Source of the DNA: Candidatus Borkfalkia ceftriaxoniphila
GTDB taxonomy: Bacteria > Bacillota > Clostridia > Christensenellales > Borkfalkiaceae
Assembly: GCF_004134775.1 (NCBI RefSeq)
Contig: NZ_SDOZ01000002.1
Coordinates: 1,586,005-1,650,004 of the forward strand
Direction: 5' to 3'
DNA length: 64,000 nt
Positions 59,611 through 64,000 of this stretch are shown piece after piece. Numbering within the stretch: position 1 is the stretch's first letter; every line of letters starts with the position of its first letter. A model generated the notes under the pieces. The model made no database searches and was not told where the DNA came from. It worked only from the letters and a program-made list of their open reading frames with translations. The position numbers and the translations under genes were made by a program.

Positions 59611-59871
59611 TTGGACGGAGAAAAGATCAAGGGAGCGCTTTTGGAGCGGGCGCTCGGCTACGACGCCGACGAGGTGGTGGAAGAATACGGTTTTTCCGAG
59701 GGCGAGGCGGTGCTCGTCAAGCGGAAAGTGACCAAAAAGCGGGTGCCGCCCGATATTCAGGCGGCGAAAATGCTGCTGGACGGCGCGCCGCCGCTCACTT
59801 CCCTTTCCGACGAGCAGTTGCAGAAGGAGAAAGAGAGGCTTCTATTATTATTGAAGGAGGAACAGACATGA
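59611..59871 (+). CDS. Small phage protein between terminase and portal
   Basis: 86 aa, TTG start with AAAGGAG 11 bases upstream; overlaps the portal start by 4 bases. Highly charged, helical (GALLERALGYDADEVVEEYG, then KKRVPPDIQAAKMLLDGAPP). The position suggests a terminase- or head-assembly accessory; small terminase subunits often have such a helix-turn-helix and PPDxxAAxxWL-like segment, but usually precede the large subunit. Function unassigned. Confidence 0.6.
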   Translation: MDGEKIKGALLERALGYDADEVVEEYGFSEGEAVLVKRKVTKKRVPPDIQAAKMLLDGAPPLTSLSDEQLQKEKERLLLLLKEEQT

Positions 59872-61703
59872 CTGATTTCGACGAGCGGTTCGCCGAAAGG
59901 ACGGTGCGGGAGGTCAAAGAGGATTTTCTGCGGCGGCAGAGCGAGCGGCGCTTTTTGGAAAAGAGTTGGGAACTGAACATGAACTTTCTGGCGGGAAACC
60001 AGTACTGCGCTCTGAACGCCGCGGGGGAGATCGAGGAGGAAGAGCCGCGCTTTTACTGGCAGTACCGCAGGGTGTTCAACCACATCGCGCCCGCCATCGA
60101 CACGCGCTGCGCAAAACTTTCGCGCGTGCGGCCGTCGCTCACTGTGCGCGCCGCGAGCGACGAGGAGGGGGATCTGCGCACCGCAAAACTATCGACGGCG
60201 ATCATCCGCTCGGTGAGCCGCGAAAGCGCTCTGGACGACGTGATGATGCGCGCGACCATGTGGAGCGAAACGTGCGGGAGCAGTTTTTACAAGGTGCTCT
60301 GGGATGTACGCGGCGGCAACTTTTTGGGATATTCAGAGGGAGAGCCGATTTTCGAAGGTTGCGTGCGCATCGTGGCGGTGCCGCCCTTCGAAATTTATCC
60401 CGATTCGCTTTGCGCGGAAAGCGTGGAGGAGTGCGGCAGCATTCTGCACGCCAAGGCGGTGAGCGCGGAGGAGATCGAGGCGCGTTACGGCGTGAAACTC
60501 AAAGGGCGGGACATCTCCGAATTTTCACTCGCGCCCTATTCGCAGTACGCGCACTTTGCGGGCGGGCAGACGGCGCGGACGGAGAGCGTCAAACGCGGGG
60601 CGGAACTCGTCATCGAGCGTTACGAAAAGCCGAGCGAAGAATTGCCCGACGGACGTCTCACCATCGTGGCGGGCGATCGGCTCGTGTATATGGGCGCGCT
60701 GCCCTATCTCAACGGCGCGGGCGGCGCGCGTTCCTATCCGTTCATCAGGCAGTGCGCGATCGAACTTTCGGGCTGCTTTTTCGGCGGGAGCATCGTGGAC
60801 CGCATGATCCCCGTACAGCGCGCGTTCAACGCGGTCAAAAACCGCAAACACGAATTTTTGAACCGACTGACCATGGGCGTTCTGGCGGTGGAGGACGGCT
60901 CGCTCGACACCGACGAACTTCTGGAAGAGGGGCTTTCGCCCGGCAAAGTGCTCGTGTACAGGCAGGGGGCGGAGCCGCCCAAAATGCTGGGCGCGGATAC
61001 GCTGCCCGCCGAATTCGAAAAAGAAGAGGCGAGCCTTTTGAACGAATTTATTCTCGTGAGCGGCGTCAGCGAGATCAGTTCCACGTCTTTAAACCGCACG
61101 AACGTGACGAGCGCGACGGGCTTGCAGCTCTTGATCGATCAGGACGACACCCGCCTCGCGGTGACGACGGAAAGCATACGCCGCGCGGTCAAGGAGATCG
61201 GCAAACATATCCTGCGCCTGACGCGGCAGTTTGCGACGAGCGAGCGCGTCCTGCGCATGACGGGCGAGGGGAAACGGGTGGAACTTTACTATTTCAGCGG
61301 CAGCGATATTTCCTCGGACGACGTAATATTCGAGGTGGAAAACGAATCGGCGGTATCACCCGCACAGCGGCGCTCGCTCATTTACGAATTGTACAACATG
61401 GGGCTTTTAGCGGACGAAAACGGAAAAGTTTCCGACGAGATGCGCCAGAAGATCCTGGACGCTCTGGGGTTCGGCGGGCTGGAAAACGCGCGCGGACTCA
61501 CCTCGCTGCATACGAATAAGGCGGCGGAAGAAAACAGGCGGCTTTTAAAAGAGGAAGTCGCCGCGGACAGTTACGACGACGACGGCGCGCACATCGCCGA
61601 GCATACGCGCTTTTTGCTTTCCGACGAGTTCAAGTCGAAAGATCAGAAAGCCAAGGAGCGCTTCGAACGGCATCTGCGCGCGCATCGGGATCGATCGAAA
61701 TAA
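59868..61703 (+). CDS. Phage portal protein
   Basis: 611 aa, ATG overlapping the previous stop (ATGA), GGAGGA site. Contains FLAGNQY, FNHIAPAIDTRCAKLSRVRP, MWSETCGSSFYKVLWD, a VERYEKP-like strand and SGVSEISSTSLNRTNVTSATGLQLLIDQ, the typical clip/wing pattern of long portals in tailed phages. It forms the 12-mer ring for DNA entry. Order terminase-portal-scaffold-capsid is standard. Confidence 0.88.
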   Translation: MTDFDERFAERTVREVKEDFLRRQSERRFLEKSWELNMNFLAGNQYCALNAAGEIEEEEPRFYWQYRRVFNHIAPAIDTRCAKLSRVRPSLTVRAASDEEGDLRTAKLSTAIIRSVSRESALDDVMMRATMWSETCGSSFYKVLWDVRGGNFLGYSEGEPIFEGCVRIVAVPPFEIYPDSLCAESVEECGSILHAKAVSAEEIEARYGVKLKGRDISEFSLAPYSQYAHFAGGQTARTESVKRGAELVIERYEKPSEELPDGRLTIVAGDRLVYMGALPYLNGAGGARSYPFIRQCAIELSGCFFGGSIVDRMIPVQRAFNAVKNRKHEFLNRLTMGVLAVEDGSLDTDELLEEGLSPGKVLVYRQGAEPPKMLGADTLPAEFEKEEASLLNEFILVSGVSEISSTSLNRTNVTSATGLQLLIDQDDTRLAVTTESIRRAVKEIGKHILRLTRQFATSERVLRMTGEGKRVELYYFSGSDISSDDVIFEVENESAVSPAQRRSLIYELYNMGLLADENGKVSDEMRQKILDALGFGGLENARGLTSLHTNKAAEENRRLLKEEVAADSYDDDGAHIAEHTRFLLSDEFKSKDQKAKERFERHLRAHRDRSK

Positions 61704-61721
61704 TCGGGAAAGGAGTAATTT

Positions 61722-62201
61722 ATGAAGGAAAACATGCAGGAAAGCGTTTCGGTACAGGGCGCGGAGGCGCAGGAAACAAAAGGTACGGCGGAAACGCCGC
61801 TCTTGGGGAAATTCAAGAGCGTCGATGCCCTTCTGGATGCGTACAATTCTCTCGAAGCGGAGTTTACCCGCCGCAGCCAGCGGCTGAGAGAATTGGAGGG
61901 GAGATCGGCAAACGGCGAGAGCGGCGCGGGACAGAAACCTGCCGCCGCGGTCTTGCCGACCGACGCGGGAGAGTCCGTCCATTCGGCGGACGGAGGCCCG
62001 AAAGACGTTGCGGCGGCGGTTCCCGACGAGCTCAGGGAGAAAATCATCGCGCAATATCTTTCCAAGGTCAGAAACGAGGCGCCCAACGTTCTGGCGGGGG
62101 GCGGTTCGTACGTGGGCGCTCCCAAAGCGCGCGCGAAAACGCTGGAAGAAGCCGCCAGACAGGCGGCAGAACTCTTTAAAAAATCTGTTCAGGGAGAATA
62201 A
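61722..62201 (+). CDS. Phage scaffold-like protein
   Basis: 159 aa. An acidic start, then PLLGKFKSVDALLDAYNSL and EAEFTRRSQRLRELE, a pattern usual in phage head scaffolds; a disordered Ala/Gly middle; and a helical end (LREKIIAQYLSKV). AAAGGAG precedes the ATG. Its position directly before the capsid supports the call. Confidence 0.75.
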   Translation: MKENMQESVSVQGAEAQETKGTAETPLLGKFKSVDALLDAYNSLEAEFTRRSQRLRELEGRSANGESGAGQKPAAAVLPTDAGESVHSADGGPKDVAAAVPDELREKIIAQYLSKVRNEAPNVLAGGGSYVGAPKARAKTLEEAARQAAELFKKSVQGE

Positions 62202-62206
62202 AATTT

Positions 62207-63373
62207 ATGGTAACAATGACAAGCGCGGACAACGCGTTAAAGAGCGTTTACCTCGGCGCGGTGTCCGAACAACTCGACACCGCCATCAACCCGCTGCTCG
62301 CAAAAATACAGAGATCGACGGCGGACGTGTGGGGCAAAGAGGTGCGCCGCCTCGCGCAGTACGGCGTGAACGGCGGCGTGGGCGCGGGCACCGAAGAGGG
62401 GGATCTGCCCTCCGCCGCGGGCAACAATTACGAGCAGTTCGTGACCACCCTCAAAAATTTATACGGCACCATCGAGATCAGCGACAAGGCGGTGCGCGCT
62501 TCGGAAAACAACGTGGGCGCTTTCGTCAATTTACTCAACGCCGAAATGGACGGACTGATCCGCTCTTCCGCGTTCAATTTCGGTCGCATGCTGTTCGGCG
62601 ACGGCAGCGGCGTTTTGTGCAAGGTGGTGTCCGTTTCGGGCAATACCGTCACCGCGGACGGCGTGAAAAATCTCATCGAAGGCATGGTCGTGGACGTTCT
62701 GGCCGCGGGCGGCGCGCCGATTTCGGGCGCGAAAGGGCGGCGCGTAGTCGCGGTAGACCGCGCGGCGAAGACCTTTACCCTTTCGGGCGACGCGCTGACG
62801 GGCGTTGCGAAGGATAATCTCGTGTGCGTGCAGGGTTCGTACAATCTCGAACTGACGGGGCTCGGCGCTATTTTCAAGGACACAGGCTCTCTCTACGGGC
62901 TGGACAGGGCGACGCACAAGTGGATGATCCCCTATATGCAGTCCTCGGTGGGCACGCTGAGCGAGACCGTCATGCAAAAGGCGATCGATTGGCTGGAAGA
63001 ACGCGCGGGCAGCCGCGTCGATTTCATCGTATGCAGTTGGGGCGTCAAGCGCGCGCTGCAAAACCTCTTGTCCGAAAACAGACGCTCGACCGACGTGGAA
63101 GTGCTCGCGGGCGGGTACAAGGCGATGACTTACAACGGCATTCCCGTGGTCGCCGACCGTTTCTGTCCCGACGGCACCATGTACCTTCTCAATACCTCCG
63201 ATTTCTGCCTGCATCAGTTATGCGACTGGAAGTGGCTGGAAGGGGACGACGGCAAAGTGCTCAAACAGATCGCGGGCAAACCGCTCTATACGGCGACTTT
63301 GGTCAAGTACGCCGACCTCGTCTGCGCGCGCCCCTGCGGACAGGCGATGCTCACGGGCATCACGGAGGCGTGA
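62207..63373 (+). CDS. Phage major capsid protein (HK97-fold type)
   Basis: 388 aa. Positional and sequence support: an N-terminal arm, LKNLYGTIEISDKAVRASEN and NAEMDGLIRSSAFNFGRMLF (spine helix and E-loop region), a beta insertion at about 140-205, and YNGIPVVADRFCPDGTMYLLN with KYADLVCARPCGQAMLTGI at the end, as in SU10/P22-like HK97-fold capsids. GGGAG site before ATG 62207. It should be the most expressed head gene. Confidence 0.85.
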   Translation: MVTMTSADNALKSVYLGAVSEQLDTAINPLLAKIQRSTADVWGKEVRRLAQYGVNGGVGAGTEEGDLPSAAGNNYEQFVTTLKNLYGTIEISDKAVRASENNVGAFVNLLNAEMDGLIRSSAFNFGRMLFGDGSGVLCKVVSVSGNTVTADGVKNLIEGMVVDVLAAGGAPISGAKGRRVVAVDRAAKTFTLSGDALTGVAKDNLVCVQGSYNLELTGLGAIFKDTGSLYGLDRATHKWMIPYMQSSVGTLSETVMQKAIDWLEERAGSRVDFIVCSWGVKRALQNLLSENRRSTDVEVLAGGYKAMTYNGIPVVADRFCPDGTMYLLNTSDFCLHQLCDWKWLEGDDGKVLKQIAGKPLYTATLVKYADLVCARPCGQAMLTGITEA

Positions 63374-63399
63374 TCTTTACGGGCGCAGGGAGAAACGAT

Positions 63400-63951
63400 A
63401 TGAAAGTGAGAGAGATACTTTGCGCCGCCGCAGGCATGCTGGGGCGCGTGGACGCGGCTGCGTTTTTGACGGACGGCGTGGGAGCGGACGTGCGGGCGCT
63501 GGAAGGGGAGGTTTCCGCCCTTCTCCGCGCCTACAACCTGACGGAATCGGAAACTGCGCTCGTTTACCGCCCTCTGCGCCTTTCGGAAAAGGTTTCCTCG
63601 GCGGACGGAACGATCGCCTATTCCGCGCTTTCCGAGCGCCCCGTGAACGTGGAAAAAGTCCGGAAAGGGGGCGAAGAAGTAGACTTTACTCTCCTTGCGG
63701 ACGCACTGAAAACGGCTGCGGGCGAAGTGGAAGTCCTGTACCGCTACGCGCCCGCCGCAAAGACTGCGGAGGACGACAGCGAATACGGGCAAGGGGAAGC
63801 GCGCGCCCTCGCCCTCGGCACTTGCTGCGAATATGCGCTCTCGTCGGGACTGTACGACGAGGCCGTATTGTGGGATAAGCGGTACAAGGACGCGCTCGCC
63901 GCCCTCTGCCGCGCCCGCGGCGGCACGCTGAAAGCGCGGAGGTGGGTATGA
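63400..63951 (+). CDS. Phage head-tail connector-like protein
   Basis: 183 aa from ATG 63400 (site GGGAG). Helical N-terminus, middle beta region with YSALSERPVNVEKVRKGGEEVDFTL, and a C-terminal helix around ALALGTCCEYALSSGLYDEA and a WDKRYKDALAAL segment, the usual shape of small adaptor proteins after the capsid. The ORF is open upstream to 62824 in this frame but that is a capsid shadow. The stop overlaps the next start (ATGA). Confidence 0.6.
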   Translation: MKVREILCAAAGMLGRVDAAAFLTDGVGADVRALEGEVSALLRAYNLTESETALVYRPLRLSEKVSSADGTIAYSALSERPVNVEKVRKGGEEVDFTLLADALKTAAGEVEVLYRYAPAAKTAEDDSEYGQGEARALALGTCCEYALSSGLYDEAVLWDKRYKDALAALCRARGGTLKARRWV

Positions 63952-64000
63952 TATTTTCAAATAACAGCCTTTTTTCGGAAAAGCGAGAGGCAAAAGTTTA
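63948..64000 (+). CDS. Phage structural gene, start only
   Basis: ATG 63948 overlaps the previous stop and has GCGGAGGTGGG upstream. Only 17 codons (MIFSNNSLFSEKREAKV) lie inside the window. Probably the next head or tail gene. Confidence 0.6.
   Translation, partial: MIFSNNSLFSEKREAKV

Overview
The window looks like a chromosomal segment of an uncultured, gut-type member of the Bacillota, class Clostridia (a Christensenellales-like lineage is my best guess). Reasons: sigma-A-type promoters (TTGACA-N17-TATAAT) and GGAGG ribosome sites; parE/parC, RecX, YigZ, PdaB, YkvI and CmpB-type genes of Bacillota character; a GGGtGRT protein next to a NifU-like scaffold; and a group-B [FeFe] hydrogenase. 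Most of the DNA is moderately GC-rich with strongly biased codons, which creates many long antisense shadow ORFs that I left out. The exception is an AT-rich island at about 5.49-6.64 kb.

Layout. 1-8.4 kb: a truncated lysophospholipase-like gene, parE-parC, the AT-rich island (a broken secreted-protein gene and a small zinc-ribbon membrane protein between two near-identical terminator hairpins), a PdaB-like deacetylase and an SSB-like protein. 8.4-12.4 kb: a cation/proton antiporter behind a fluoride riboswitch, then a LysR regulator divergent from a lipoprotein/acetyltransferase/flavodoxin operon. 12.4-31.7 kb: a single eight-gene, 19-kb operon with one promoter and one terminator. It encodes a membrane protein, a BspA-type leucine-rich-repeat protein, a GH3-like pseudoenzyme fused to a degenerate AAA domain, two nearly identical membrane-anchored McrB-like AAA ATPases, a DUF2357-like coiled-coil protein, and two membrane-anchored transglutaminase-like proteins with YDG/MBG repeats. 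31.7-54 kb: mostly housekeeping genes (GGGtGRT/NifU pair, tyrS, yigZ, ilvE, recX, nnr, a mazF-like toxin, cmpB-like, purA-pyrG, [FeFe] hydrogenase, YkvI-like, an ABC importer, valS). 54-58 kb: two tail-anchored surface proteins flanking a phage-type regulator. 58.2-64 kb: a phage head module (terminase, portal, scaffold, capsid, connector) that runs off the window.

The operon at 12.4-31.7 kb is the candidate undescribed system. The McrB/DUF2357 pairing recalls McrBC restriction, but no nuclease motif is visible, the ATPases are membrane-anchored, and their partners are extracellular cross-linking/adhesion-type proteins. I infer an AAA-driven envelope apparatus with cytoplasmic motors and surface LRR/transglutaminase effectors, not a DNA-defence system. 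This is a hypothesis from domain reading and gene order only. Other points of interest are the fluoride switch, whose aptamer and terminator overlap, and several genes whose -10 box lies directly against the start codon (leaderless transcripts).
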